NCBI GenBank assembly: GCA_963457665.1
Contig: OY735219.1
Location: 21,470,937 to 21,534,936 of the forward strand
From: Thysanoteuthis rhombus
Taxonomy: Eukaryota; Mollusca; Cephalopoda; Oegopsida; Thysanoteuthidae
Direction of reading: 5' to 3'
Length of the DNA stretch: 64,000 nucleotides
A model generated the notes under the pieces. That model did not search any database. It saw nothing but the letters and a program-made list of their open reading frames with translations, and had not been told where the DNA came from. Positions within the stretch are counted from its first letter, which is position 1. Each line of letters opens with the position of its first letter. Shown here piece by piece: positions 20,461 through 32,880 of the stretch. Position numbers and translations under genes: made by a program.

Positions 20461-22240
20461 AGCGAAGGATCTGCTGATTTCAAATAGGAACGTTTTCGTT
20501 GAGAAATACTTGAGTGAATAAAAATCTTGGATCCAGATTGATATTTCAGTGCTCACCATCGACCCGTGTTACAGCGCAAACTGGGTTATGACAGAGGAGG
20601 CCTGAGTTTGTATTTGAGAACAACAGTATGTACTTCAATCGCTACTTGTTATCTACAAAGCTAACTTCGCTCAGACACTAAAGTAGCGGGTCGTTCAGTG
20701 TAGGAACGTCTTCTATGCTTTGATCAATTAGCATATGAGACTAATTTGCTGATTATCACGCTATCCCCTCATCCCTTCTCTCTTTATTTGCATGTGCATG
20801 TGAGTGTGTTTGCGTGGAGAGGGATGAAGTCATTCTAACACTGGTTAGATGAGAAATAACCATATAAATACATTCAATACCATTCTTCCTCATTCTGCAG
20901 ATTTGGTAACTGGTTCAGGCTCATTCGAACCTTCTCCTGACAATACAATCTTCTTTTCCCATTTTTGATGTTGACACAACGTTTCGGCCGTTCCATTTAA
21001 CAACCTACTTTGGATGCGATATATTAGGGTATTACGTATAAATCATAAGCCAACCAAGTAAAGCAAAACCGGAGTTGAATGGTACGAAACAATGTCTGGA
21101 TTTAGTTCATCATCTCTCCTATCCGGCAGAGTGTTGTTTTCTAGTGAAGAGTAAAGTTGAACCCCACGGAGATTCGAAATTTTAATGGTGTTGATTACAT
21201 TATTGGTAAATAGTATTTAGTTTGACTTCACAAGCATTTGTTTTTTTCTCATTTTTAAACATACGTAATTTTCCACAAACGAAAGTACATAATTACTTAC
21301 TGAACACGAAAATAAGTAAACACTTTCCGAAAACTCTAATATAATATTCGTATGGAAAGAGAGTCTTTCTCATCGGGCTCTTATCGCAATGATATGGCAC
21401 CAGACAGAAAATTCAAATGTTTCGCAAAGCTTTTCAAATAAGTTATTCTATTTTTGAAACGTGCACAGTACAGCTCGTTCCATGATTTTAACGTGGAAAT
21501 GTTCTGTCGTTGTTTTTTTTTTTTTTTTTTTTTTCTTGAACAGAGAATTCCGTCTCGATTGTCTGTTGAGTAGAGAAGAAAATTCAGGGTCATTAGAATA
21601 AATCGGCCGAGATGTTGTGCTTACATCAAAGACGTGAAGATGAAATTGGATAGTCCAAACATAAATCCAAACGTAAGACGGATTGATTTTGATAGAACAA
21701 AGAATAAACTTGATGTACAGATTGGAGACGGTATAGAGAACATTTACCAGAACGATAAGTTGGATGAGAGATTTACGTTTTAAGGATAGACTAGAAGAGC
21801 CGAGCATGAATACTTTGAGAGGAGATCAAGAGGAGACTTAATTGAAACTTTCAAGACAATAAATCGCTTTAAAAATTGCGGAATTATGATGTTTAATAAG
21901 TCAGTTGCAAAGAAAAAAATGGTCTTTTCATCTCAAAGAATTTTTTAAACTAATGAAATAGTTCATCATCTTACGCAAAAAATGTATAAATCATTTTAAG
22001 AATAACTATAAATACAATTAGAAGGAAAATGAATTAGTTGGAACATTAGAGAAGTCATCTGCTGAAATATATAGAAGTACTTTGGAAAAATAAATGAATA
22101 TAATCGTAAGTAAAATGGTAAATGTTCCTCTGTACTAGTAAGCTTGTTATTTATTTATTAATTTTTTCATCAAGTTTCATTGATTTTTAAAGATTGAAAT
22201 GATGTGCATTTTGATGTTGAATACGTGTTTAATGTAAATT
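20461..22240. other. Long AT-rich spacer, nothing recognised
   Basis: No coding or transposon signature was found over 1.8 kb. An oligo-T run of about 20 bases lies at 21515-21534, and its minus-strand translation gives a poly-lysine frame. The part 21540-21900 could be an old element, but no motif identifies it. Confidence 0.35.
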
Positions 22241-22568
22241 TGTTACGGAGATGCCTATAGAGGCATTTTCATTTAATAAATAAATAAATAAAAACTTCGA
22301 CGGAAGCAGATGTCCGACCTGGCTGTTGAAGCCTGCTACACCCTCAAGAGTAACCCAACACAATAGCAGCTTGTGCAGATCAAAACTCCATATTCTGTTC
22401 AGACACTTCCAGAACGTCTGATAAAAGTTATCATGGAGCATTAGTATGGGATTCTGAATCGGCTTTAAGCGTCAGTCCATTTAGCATTAAGTTGTCTTTT
22501 GATTTTTTCAGTTGGTTGCCGAAGTTTTGACTTCATATCTGTTTGCTCCTTCCTTCGTCCGTCTGTTG

Positions 22569-22570
<2 letters not shown>
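22241..22570. other. Unclassified mixed stretch
   Basis: It contains (AATA)n at 22276-22290 and a less AT-rich segment (22295-22440) with a 70-codon minus-strand frame. It may be the 3' end of a SINE or LINE with an AATAAA-rich tail, but no internal motif confirms this. Confidence 0.3.
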
Positions 22571-22615
<45 letters not shown>

Positions 22616-22632
22616 CATACATACATACATAA

Positions 22633-22679
<47 letters not shown>

Positions 22680-22689
22680 CACACACACG

Positions 22690-22739
<50 letters not shown>

Positions 22740-22773
22740 TGTGTGTGTGTGTGTATACATATATATATATATT
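22571..22773. repeat. Compound (AT)n/(ATAC)n/(CA)n/(GT)n microsatellite
   Basis: Successive AT, CATA, AT, CA, TA, GT and TA runs. Frames up to 162 codons on both strands run through it and consist of Y/I/H/T repeats. Confidence 0.97.
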
Positions 22774-23085
22774 AAAATCAATGCGAAAACTGTGTCCTTT
22801 CAACTTTTTTGACTATTTGCTCCATTTGAAGGTAAACGGCTTAATAAATGACAATATCGAAATTACGCAAAATGTTTCAAAATTTGGAAGTTCTGCCGAG
22901 ATCTTTCAACCATCATTGGTCATTTGCAAGAACGAAATCATTCTTCCGGAAGTTGATCTCAACATCTTCATACAGCTTCAGAATTGACAGAATTGAGACC
23001 AAAGATTTAAAAAATACCCAGATAAAAGAAATATTGAAGCAAGATTGAATATTGAAATGTTATTTACAAAAATCAGAAAATCTTT
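22774..23085. other. Spacer
   Basis: A plus-strand frame from the microsatellite continues to 22987 with non-repetitive sequence ([18 protein letters not shown]), but nothing identifies it. Confidence 0.3.
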
Positions 23086-23665
23086 TTTTTCCACACAGTC
23101 TATGTGAATATTTAGGAAACAGCTTTAATTTGAACAGTTTCATCTGAACTAACAAACAAATGTTACGCCAAATATGTGAAATTGCTTATTTTGCAAAATA
23201 TCAACTGTTTTATACAAAAATGATCTTATTCTTGCATTCGATGGATATGGATATTTAGGTTAGAGTTTTTGATTGAAACAAATTTCGATTGAAATGACTG
23301 ACAAATGTTACGTCGAATACGTGAAATTGCTTGATTGGCGAATTTTATCTGTTTTATGAAAAAAAATGATAATATTTTTTGCACTCATTCTATATGGATA
23401 TTAAATTGACAGTTTTCAATTTGAACAAATTTCAATAGAAATCTCGGATAAATATAACGCCGAGTATTTGATATTGCTTAACGGACAAAATTTTACCTTT
23501 TTTTTTTATACAAAAAATAATTTTGTTCTTGCACTCACTGTATATGGATATCTAGGTAACAGTTTTTAATTTAAACAAGTTTCAAAAGAAATCACAGACA
23601 AATGTCATGCTAAAGCTGTGAAATACCATTTTGGGCAAAAATCTTACCTTTTTTACCAAAAATAA
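23086..23665 (+). repeat. Diverged tandem repeat, four units of about 150 bp
   Basis: Units start near 23100, 23243, 23390 and 23541, each with TATGGATAT(T/C)TAGG-like sequence. Each then has a (T)TTAATTTGAACA block, ACAAATGTTACGCC-like, GTGAAATTGCTT-like and a T-rich run ending in CTTGCACTCA. The units are about 70 to 80 percent similar by eye. They are AT-rich satellite-like sequence with no coding potential. Confidence 0.7.
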
Positions 23666-23945
23666 AAAAAATTCCTACCTTTGATTTGATCAAAAGTTGA
23701 TTGAATAAAATTGAAGATATAAAACAACAATTCTTTCACGATCAAAAGGTTGCGAAATTGGTGAAAAAATTTTTAACAAAAAATAAGTAGCTAAGAAGTT
23801 TTAACCTTTTTTTACAAAAAAAATGAATACATACGTCGTTTTAATTTGATCAAAAGATTATTTAATTAAAAGATGGATATAAACTAACTATTTTTTCTAA
23901 TCACAAGTTTATCTAATCAAGCTGAAATCAACCTTTTTTTTACAA
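23666..23945 (+). repeat. Second diverged tandem repeat, two units of about 157 bp
   Basis: TTTGATTTGATCAAAAGTTGATT at about 23680 recurs as TTTTAATTTGATCAAAAGATTATT at about 23838, followed in both by AAGAT(G)GATATAAA. It follows directly on the 150-bp array and may be a further-diverged part of it. Confidence 0.5.
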
Positions 23946-24460
23946 AAATGAGTAAATACCACCAATTAAGCAATTTCACTGATTGGCGTAACAAAAAGAT
24001 CGTTTTATCAATTTTTCAATGAATTTCATCGGTTTGCGTGACGGATATTTCGATGAAGTACGAATTAAGAATCATCCGTAATTTTTAGTTACACCGATTC
24101 CGACCATCGTCTGAACATTATCAAGTACAGGAAATATAGATTTTAGTTGACCCAGCTTATTTTCCCACAGAATCATGATAATTGGAAATTCAGCGAGAAT
24201 TGAACACCGTCACGCCGATTTGCAAGACTTACACGCGAACCGGCTTTCTAAAGTAAGCTCCCACTTGTATTACTTATGTATATCAGAATGTAAGTAATAA
24301 CAACTTTGTTTTGTCTATGTATGTTTACACGAGTGATTACATGAACCATTTACAATACAAACACGCACATCAGTCAGTGTGCATTTATTGTATATAGGTG
24401 CACAGGTGTTCGATGTCTTGGTGCGCAGGGACGTTTTAGGGTGTGTACATACATACGCAT

Positions 24461-24461
<1 letters not shown>
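23946..24461. other. AT-rich spacer
   Basis: No recognised feature. Confidence 0.4.

Positions 24462-24516
<55 letters not shown>
24462..24516. repeat. (AT)n microsatellite
   Basis: A TA array of about 55 bases. Confidence 0.97.
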
Positions 24517-24518
<2 letters not shown>

Positions 24519-24778
24519 TGAAGAGTATTTGGATGAAGTATTTGTAAAAATTGTCCGTTTGAGTTATAGCGCCTTTGGCTATCCTCTAGCCATTATCGCA
24601 AACAAGGTATATGAAGTAATTTTATTATTCTAAAATTCGCAAAAAAACTGTGATGTTATTTGTTAAGCATCTCGGCTCACGTCGTTAACATCATGTGTTT
24701 TTTAACTGAGTTTTGGGTCATTATATATAGTTGTAGAGTTACATACAAACACTTACATTTTTGTGCACTCTCTCTCTG

Positions 24779-24782
<4 letters not shown>
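24517..24782. other. Spacer between microsatellites
   Basis: No recognised feature. Confidence 0.4.
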
Positions 24783-25060
<278 letters not shown>

Positions 25061-25569
25061 ACGTTTGTCTCTTGGAAAAAAATAAACAAGATTCACATCT
25101 CGGAGCGTTCTCTCGAGACAGCGAGAGAACGTGAACAGCTGCCGTGATCACGTGACGGCACCACCGACACTTTTGAAGGTAACGCTGAAAGTTAGGAATT
25201 CAACGAAACGAAGATGAAAAACGAAAAATACTGAAAGCAAAAGTGATACAAAAACATTTTGAAAAAAGAAAATTTAATGAAAAAAAAAAAAAGGACTAAA
25301 AAGGAAAATGGAAAGTAAACCGACATATTTTTGAAGCCTTCATTTGTTTGTTTGTTTGTTTGTTGTCTTGGAAAAGAAATTGCGGGTATAAACATTACAG
25401 GTTTTGACGAAAATTTAATCGTCAGAAAATATGAGAGAGAAAGATTTTCCATTGAGAAAGTAGCACATGTGAAGGAAAAGTGACACATGTTTTGTTATTG
25501 GTTTTTCTGTAAGGTTTCTTGTTTTGATTTTAATAAGTTTTAGATATGAATATTTTCTAAAAATTATCC

Positions 25570-25571
<2 letters not shown>
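25061..25571. other. Spacer with an E-box-containing imperfect palindrome
   Basis: At about 25140-25160, TGCCGT and ACGGCA flank GATCACGTG, which contains the E-box CACGTG. Downstream are an A run (25280-25292) and a (TTTG)n run (25344-25362). No gene is seen. Confidence 0.4.
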
Positions 25572-25625
<54 letters not shown>

Positions 25626-25867
25626 GAACAATATTTTATGAGGATTTAGTCTATTTCAAAAATAAGTATTCAACACACACACACACACACACACATACAC
25701 ACATATATATATATGTGTTTGTGTGTGTGTATATAATGTATGATTGTGTGAATCCATGTGTATGTATGTATGCATTTTTGTGTGTGCGTGAGAGCATACA
25801 CGAACACACATACACACACACATATATATACATGCATGTGTGTGTGTATGTATATGACTTCATATGA

Positions 25868-25941
<74 letters not shown>

Positions 25942-26109
25942 AACATGTAGAAGGAAAGAGTACTTTTGAAAAACGAGATACAACTGAGAATGATGAATGG
26001 AGATGTCGAGGGCAAAAATTATTTTCAAAATTAAAAATGGGGAGAAATGAAACGAGGAATAAATATATTCGTGAACAAATTGAAAGTTTGAAATGACTCG
26101 AAAAAATAC

Positions 26110-26158
<49 letters not shown>

Positions 26159-26215
26159 TGTGTTTTTACATGTATATGTATATATGTGTGTGCGTGTGTG
26201 TGTGTATGTGTGTAT
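25572..26215. repeat. Clustered (TA)n, (CA)n and (GT)n microsatellites
   Basis: TA at 25572-25622, CA/TA/GT mixtures at 25672-25860, TA at 25875-25938 and GT at 26116-26213, with a 160-base unique island at 25940-26105. The long minus-strand frames (up to 199 codons) are simple-repeat translations. Confidence 0.95.
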
Positions 26216-26270
26216 CTTGAGGCAATTCCTTGTTATCTTAATGCATACATACAGTACAAAGAGATACATT

Positions 26271-26840
26271 GAGAAAGAAGAAAAAATCTCGGATGATAGG
26301 GAGGGAGAAAGGAGAGGATTAGTGTAGAGAGAAAGAGTATAGGGAAAAAGAAAGAGGAGAAAGGTAGGAGAAAAAGTGATGAAATCGAGAAGAAGAAGAA
26401 GAAGAAGAAGAAGAAGAAGAAGAAGAAGAAGAAGAAGAAGAAGAAGAAGAAGAAGAAGAAGAAGAAGAAGAAGAAGAAGAAGAAGAAGAAATAAAGAGAA
26501 GGACGGAACAGAGAAAAGGGAAGGAAAGGAGGAAAGATATGGGTGAAAATAGGAGTTCGGTGGGAGTAGGAAGAGTACAAAAAGGGATGGGGAACGAAGG
26601 AAGGAAAAGAAAATGGAGAGAAAAGGAAAATGAAGTAAGAGAAAGGGAAAGGAAAAAGAAAGGAATTGAGAGAGTAAGGAAAGGAGGACGGAAGGAAGAG
26701 CGAAGGGGGATAGTGTGGAAAGTGAGGATAAAAAAAAGATATTTGAAAAGTTCGTTGGAGGAAAAAATGGAGGCCTTTAAATTGTGGAGAATAATTCGAC
26801 AATAAGAATTCTTGAAGTTGGAGAAGAATGATTGGGGAAA
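26271..26840. repeat. Purine tract with (GAA)n core
   Basis: The plus strand is almost pure A and G for about 560 bases, with a GAA array of about 34 units at 26388-26491. Mirror symmetry of such tracts can support triplex (H-DNA) formation. The minus-strand frames of 189 and 213 codons are artefacts. Confidence 0.95.
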
Positions 26841-27600
<760 letters not shown>

Positions 27601-28384
27601 CTGAGACATAGACGGATAGAGAGTACAGAATATACTGAAAGATCAGTATATTCATAAATATTCCATATTGATTTATTTTCATTGCATGCTCTGCCCTAGA
27701 ATCTATAAAAATGATTTGCCTGTACCTCATTTTAAGAATGCGTGCGTGCGTGTTTCTGTGTGTGGTGGGGGGTATAGAGTAAGACACAGAGAGGAACACA
27801 AAGAGTGTGTTATCGGGTGTTAGTATCGTTTCCCTGTTTATCTAAAACATTTTTCCGCTCAAAAAAAAAAAGAAGGAAAACATTCATTCTTTAAAAATAC
27901 AACCTATTATTAAAGATTCTATTTCGATTGCATTCAAGCTTCCTCATTCAAATCTTCAAATAACTTTCTTTTTTTTTTTTCTTTACCGACTCAGTATATT
28001 TTTTTTCAAAACTCGCCCCCCCCCCCATCCCTTCTCCCCGGGAATTTGTTTCTTGTGTTGCAGGATTTCCATTTCGACAAATCATTTGAAGCCAAACCGG
28101 GGAGGAGTGCGACCATGGATGGGAGACGTGGAAACCAGTCATGAATGTGAATAGTGTGAACGCATATTAATAATGACTTAATAAGACATAGATTTATTCA
28201 GACTATTGTCCTCGTCTCTGTTTTTTTCACACAGCAATATTCGTAACGTTTCGGCCGGTGTAACTCCCAGATTTCAACGGATGTCTATTTTATTCTTATT
28301 TTGGCTGCCGTACAAGAGGATATCTGAATTCAGTTCACTGTAAACATAACGAGGTACCACCTAGGATACACGGCCAAAAATAAG
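27601..28384. other. Spacer
   Basis: Oligo-A (27861-27871), oligo-T and oligo-C (28014-28026) runs. Near 28244 CGTAACGTTTCGGCCGG resembles CAACGTTTCGGCCG at about 20978, so a dispersed repeat edge may lie here. Confidence 0.35.
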
Positions 28385-28870
28385 CTTGGTTAGTCACTCA
28401 ATAAAAACCCTCATGCGACCAATATCTTCTGAAACCGCCATGCAGCCAATGTCTTCGGGCAGCAGGTCTTGTTGAAGGTGATCAACTGAAAAGATGGAAA
28501 AGGGGGGTGTGATCAATGAATAAGTTCCTTCTTTCGCCTTCTGTTCGGCAGTGATCATTAAGAAGTGCTTACTTTCTGAAAACAAGCATCAATTTAAACG
28601 GACAGAAATTAAGGGACCAATTTAGCTTAAACTTATATTTGCAAATTGAATCCCTCCTAAAAAAAAAAAAAATTGGAAAGAGGGGGTGAAAAAAACGATA
28701 AATTCGGTTTTTGTAGATATAATAAGGAGATAATGTTCACATTTTTAGCTCCCTGGCTCTATTTGTGTAGTCTATACATACATACATACATACATGTATT
28801 CATAGCTAGCCAGCCAGACCAGCTTAAAAACTGAGGACACCTTTGTCGACAGCTTTAGTGACGGTTTTGG
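28385..28870 (+). repeat. Family B dispersed repeat, best copy
   Basis: Landmarks: TTAGTCACTCAATAAAAACC, GCAGCCAATGTCTTCGGGCA, TGATCAATGAATAAGTTCCT, CGCCTTCTGTTCGGCAGTGATC, GGGACCAATTTAGC, ATAATAAGGAGATAATG, and the end CCAGACCAGCTTAAAAACTG. A TACA run (28780-28798) sits inside, where other copies carry (CA)n/(TA)n. Probably a SINE, given the tRNA-like head seen in the inverted copy at 29.2 kb. Confidence 0.6.
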
Positions 28871-29055
28871 TTGATGGTTTAAAATAGTTCCCTTAAAGGT
28901 TGACATTGGGTGTAACTGCATTTTGATGCTTTTGTTTAGACGTTAGAGTATCTTCTCTGTCGAGCATTGTTGCATATCAGTGATGATACCCTTCGTCAAT
29001 GGGACAAATCGTGGAAGAGATGGATTCTGACCTTTCCTAAAGCCTTGAGCATGAA

Positions 29056-29290
29056 GTGAACACATATAAGATAACAGACAATCAAAACTGTAACCAAGAT
29101 AGTTTTCTCCAGTTTAAAAAAAAATCGTTATCCAGACTTTTTAATCACTGTCCAACAAAGGGCGAGAGAAGTAACTTATTCATTGATCAACCCTTTTCCC
29201 CATACCGTACTCGAAATCAGGGAGCATTGTTAACTGTGTCAGCTGCTCTTACCGTGAGCTACGAGAACTCTACGGCTTGGCCGAAGACTA
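29056..29290 (-). repeat. Family B copy with tRNA-like head
   Basis: On the minus strand CGTAGCTCACGGTAAGAGCA (about 29251-29270) is a strong A box and TTTCGAGTACGG about 45 bases on is B-box-like. After it come GGGGAAAAGGGTTGATCAAT and AATAAGTTACTTCTCTCGCC, which match the family B body. The 132-codon plus-strand frame 29056-29454 spans this repeat and is doubtful as a gene. Confidence 0.55.
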
Positions 29291-29860
29291 AATCTAACCA
29301 TAAACCTACTTTTCATCTGTTCCCACGGCACTGTATTTTCTTTAGACCTTGGTGTCTTTGTCAAAACAATAATCGGATCCATTCACGATTACTTAGTCAT
29401 ATTCGGAAGAAATGTAAAGTCGTCCAGTTTGAATTTCAAAATGGATTCCTTTAAAATTGATGAGAAAAAAACTGGTAACAATTCTTTTCTTAGTCTGGAT
29501 GGTTTTGAAGAAAAGGTTCAACTTAGTTGCCAGCTTTCTCCTAAGACCCCCGAAAATCTACGAGTAAAACAAGTTTATTGGTTTCTGGTCTGTGATACAT
29601 TTCAGGGCCTTTGTATGACGTTATGGAGCCTTTTAATGTGGTGTTTAAGTGCCTTATTTTACATCTGTATAACCCAAGATAACCAAAAATTTAAGATAAA
29701 AGAAAATACTATTATAGCAAAAATTTCTTTTATCGCTAACAGTTCTAGGAATAATGGATTTGTTAGAATATTAACCAGCATTCATGTGTAGAGCGAATCA
29801 AAAGCCCAGTATCACACTAAATAATTTCAGATCATTATTCAAACGAGCATCTTCATCATT
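29291..29860. other. Spacer with plus-strand frame
   Basis: A 120-codon plus-strand frame (29429-29791) reads EKVQLSCQLSPKTPENLRVK and then a hydrophobic stretch (WFLVCDTFQGLCMTLW). It has no low-complexity bias but no recognised motif. It could be repeat-derived. Confidence 0.25.
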
Positions 29861-30400
29861 TTGTTTTCAAACTCCAGTTCAAGTCTGGAGTCGACCTTGT
29901 TTTTTTTTCCAGAGACAAGAACAACGAGAACAACCCTCACTAAATTAGAGGAGAAAAAGTTATCATTCCCTTACTGTGATTCAAATTCCCAACCAAGAGA
30001 TTATTTCTCTTATTGATCGAGACAAAATGGTAAGTCTTACTTATCTACGAAATTTGTTTTACGAATGAGGAAGGGCTTATGAAGAAATATATCTATAGTA
30101 AAAGAATATATTTTTCATATTCTTTTATTTATTACAGATTCAATACAAATGTTGCAGTAATCATCGGAATAGAATTTTGGGTGGTGTATCATCCTGCAGC
30201 AACCAGGCTTTGACGGGTACATTCTTCAGTCTTCCTCAAATATACGAGAAAATATAGAGAAAAGTTCTAAGCGACTTCTTGAGACCACCAGGTGCAACAT
30301 ACACTTGAAGAAGGTTGGAGAATATATATCGACCCAAACATTGCAAAATAACAAAGCTGGAGATACCATGCATCGGTGTTTAAATAGGGTTTCATGGCCC
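29861..30400 (-). repeat. Family D dispersed repeat
   Basis: Landmarks: CAAGTCTGGAGTCGACCTTG, AGAACAACCCTCACTAAATT, TGATTCAAATTCCCAACC (B box on the minus strand), ATACAAATGTTGCAGTAATC, and CCTGCAGCAACCAGGCTTTG. The same order occurs at 15.64-16.2 and 41.57-41.9 kb. Confidence 0.5.
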
Positions 30401-31368
30401 GTGGGTCAAGTTAGTCTCTACCTTTAGTTAGTCTCTACCTATATTTGTAAAAGATCCATTAGGGGCATTGATCCCCTGGTTTAGTGAGGGTAACTTCACG
30501 CATACGTGCGGATGGTTCCAGAAACTGTCCATTCCCTTTGGAACGCCTTAGGCACAAGGAAATGAATCCGATCCTATCTTTCCAAGTGCAAAGGGGAGAT
30601 GCAGCCTGGGGGTACGGCCTCCTCGAACAAGACATTCATTTTTTTTTTCTTGGTTTGAAACTCAAGCATTGTTTGTTGAAATTATGAGTTTTAACGGGGT
30701 GGGATGCTAGCCCGACGCCCAAAATAGAGACAAAACTAAAGGGTTTCAACTGCTCTTTCTATTCACCCATGTAGTACGGTACGGGATTTGTACTCGAATA
30801 GAGATTGTCTCCTTTCTGAATAAGACCTTTAGTAATTCACATCAATGAGACATTAGTTTCTCAGGTAAAAAAAAATCTATTTGGGTTTAACCAGCCTTTG
30901 ATTGTGTTTCTCATTAAGTTTGTCTGGGTGAAATGTTGCCAAGGATCTGCAGTATCCTCATCCATGAATCTCTGTACTATTTGGGGACAGAAACAAAGAA
31001 AAGACTCACCTTAGATTAGAATTTGGTCTACGGCACATGTTTCATGATATATTTGAGATGAACTTTCACAAAGTCCCTGAGAGTAAGAGTGTTTTCTTGT
31101 TTGTGTATATTAAGCAGGTTTGATAATCTATCTCAGAAACCGAGTACCAACAGGATTCAGGTTTCTTCAACTGCTGCTCTTTTGGTCACCAATGTTGAGT
31201 AGCATGGTTCAACCTTGGTTTAACACTGAACACCGACAATTTCCCTCCAACACACATATTCATTTCTTTATATTTCGAGACTTCACTCATTTCCTGGAAC
31301 CTAGCAATAGCACGTGCAATGCGTACATCAACGAAGTCACTGTTGCTGTGAGTATGAACGGTGGGGCT
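30401..31368. other. Spacer, nothing firm
   Basis: The tandem phrase TTAGTTAGTCTCTACCT is duplicated at 30410-30440. A 67-codon frame at 30484-30687 lies in a less AT-rich segment. No gene is recognised. Confidence 0.35.
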
Positions 31369-31990
31369 TAGATAATAAACATTGTGGCCAAAACGATAAA
31401 CAGTGAGGCCTAAACTATTAACAGGGTGGCCTAAATGATTAACAGTGTGGCCTGAATGATAAACATTGTATCCTGAATAATAAACAGAGTGGCTTTGATA
31501 ATAAACAGTGTGGCTTAAATGATAAGTATTGTGTCCTGAATAATAAACAGTGTGGCTTAAATAATAAGCATTGTGTCCTGAATAATAAACAGAGTGGCTT
31601 TGATAATAAACAGTGTGGCTTAAATAATAAACATTGTGTCCTGAATAATAAACAGAGTGGCTTTGATAATAAACAGTATGGCTTAAATAATAAGCATTGA
31701 GTCCTGAATAATAAACATTGTGACCTAAATAATGAAAAGTGTGGGTTAAATAATAAACAATAATAAACATTGTATCTTGAATAATAAACAGTGTGCTTTG
31801 AATAATAAAAAGAATGGCTTTAATGATGAACAATGTGGCTTAAATATTAAACAGTGTGGCTTTAATAATAAACAGTGTGTCCTGAATAATTAACAGTGTG
31901 TTTTATATAATAAACTTGGTGGGTTAAATGTTGAACAGTATGGCTTAAATATTAAACAGTGTCACTTCAATAATAAACATTGTGGCCTGA
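31369..31990. repeat. 21-bp minisatellite, about 30 units, with a 63-bp higher-order period
   Basis: The unit consists of an AATAATAAACA core followed by a variable GTGTGGCTT or TTGTGTCCTG part, repeated every 21 bases. From about 31486 to 31700, three unit types (GTGGCTTTGAT, GTGGCTTAAAT and GTGTCCTGAAT endings) recur in fixed order, giving a 63-bp higher-order repeat. Because 21 is a multiple of three, the minus strand stays open for 215 codons (31186-31833) as a Y/H/S-rich repeat. No start context or flanking gene supports translation. Confidence 0.9.
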
Positions 31991-32099
31991 ATAGCAAACT
32001 TTTTCCACATGGTCTTATGTATTTCCGTCGACCACAATATTTTTATTACTGGTTTCAATTTCAAATTACATAACTTGGGATTTTTAATGATATAGCGGG
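31991..32099. other. Short spacer
   Basis: Nothing is recognised. Confidence 0.4.
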
Positions 32100-32185
32100 A
32101 GGGATAAGGGGATTTACGCCTTTAGCAAGGGCATTAGTGTAAAGTGAACCGTTAACCATTGGGTTATCCGCCCCCAACCCACCCT
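32100..32185 (-). repeat. Family C tRNA-like SINE head
   Basis: The minus strand reads GGATAACCCAATGGTTAACG (A-box-like), then GTTCACTTTACACTAATGCC. The related minus-strand sequence at 34.37-34.45 kb has GTTCACTTCGCACTAAGCCC, and the version at 56.09-56.18 kb retains clearer boxes. Confidence 0.4.
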
Positions 32186-32489
32186 TTCCGGCGTTGGCCT
32201 GATTTTTCTTAATCGAAGTAATTGGGTGGCTTACATTGTTTTCACTTCTGAGTGGGTATGCGTCTCGTTAGGGGTCAACAAAGAATTTGACAGCAGGGGA
32301 GTAGGATTATGATGTGTGTGTGGGGAGGATAATGAAGGGCTGTAAACGGGAGGGGGGTCAGGGCAGATGTGGAAATCGGATACGTGGGTCACTGACAAGA
32401 CAGGATGAATATGCACTGCTTTACACTTGGAGAACTTGAAGAACTGATGGTGTCCCAGACACACTGACCCTCCGATGACTTTATACTAC
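32186..32489. other. Spacer
   Basis: GC content is moderate. A 77-codon minus-strand frame lacks motifs. Confidence 0.35.
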
Positions 32490-32815
32490 ACTCAGTGTGT
32501 GTGTATGTGTGTGTGTATATCTTTAATTGCATGTGTGCCTGTATGTGTATGTGAGTATCTGTGTGCACGTGTGTGTGTATGTATGTATATGTATGTTTCA
32601 CGCTGTCGAGAGAGAATTAAAAAGCGAACGATTAATGTAAGAAGAAGAAACAGGAAACAGTAGGATGAAACAAAAAGAATGAAGAGAGGAAGAGAAATAA
32701 AGAAGAAAGGGAAGAAGAAGAAGAAGAAGAAGAAGAAGAAGAAGAAGAAGAAGAAGAAGAAGAAGAAGAAGAAGAAGAAAATGTGTGTGTGTGTGTTTGA
32801 AAGAGAGATGGGAGA

Positions 32816-32876
<61 letters not shown>

Positions 32877-32880
32877 TAAA
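32490..32880. repeat. (GT)n, (GAA)n and (GAT)n microsatellites
   Basis: GT-rich 32490-32600, GAA about 32713-32779, GT 32783-32796 and GAT about 32817-32876 (20 units). Homopolymeric frames in several registers are artefacts. Confidence 0.97.

Noticed and set aside
25140..25160. E-box palindrome as a promoter element
   Set aside because: A single CACGTG in an imperfect palindrome, with no gene nearby, is not enough.
31186..31833. 215-codon minus-strand frame with Y/H/S repeats
   Set aside because: The period of 21 keeps the frame open. There is no signal peptide, start context or flanking exon, so it was kept only as a repeat.
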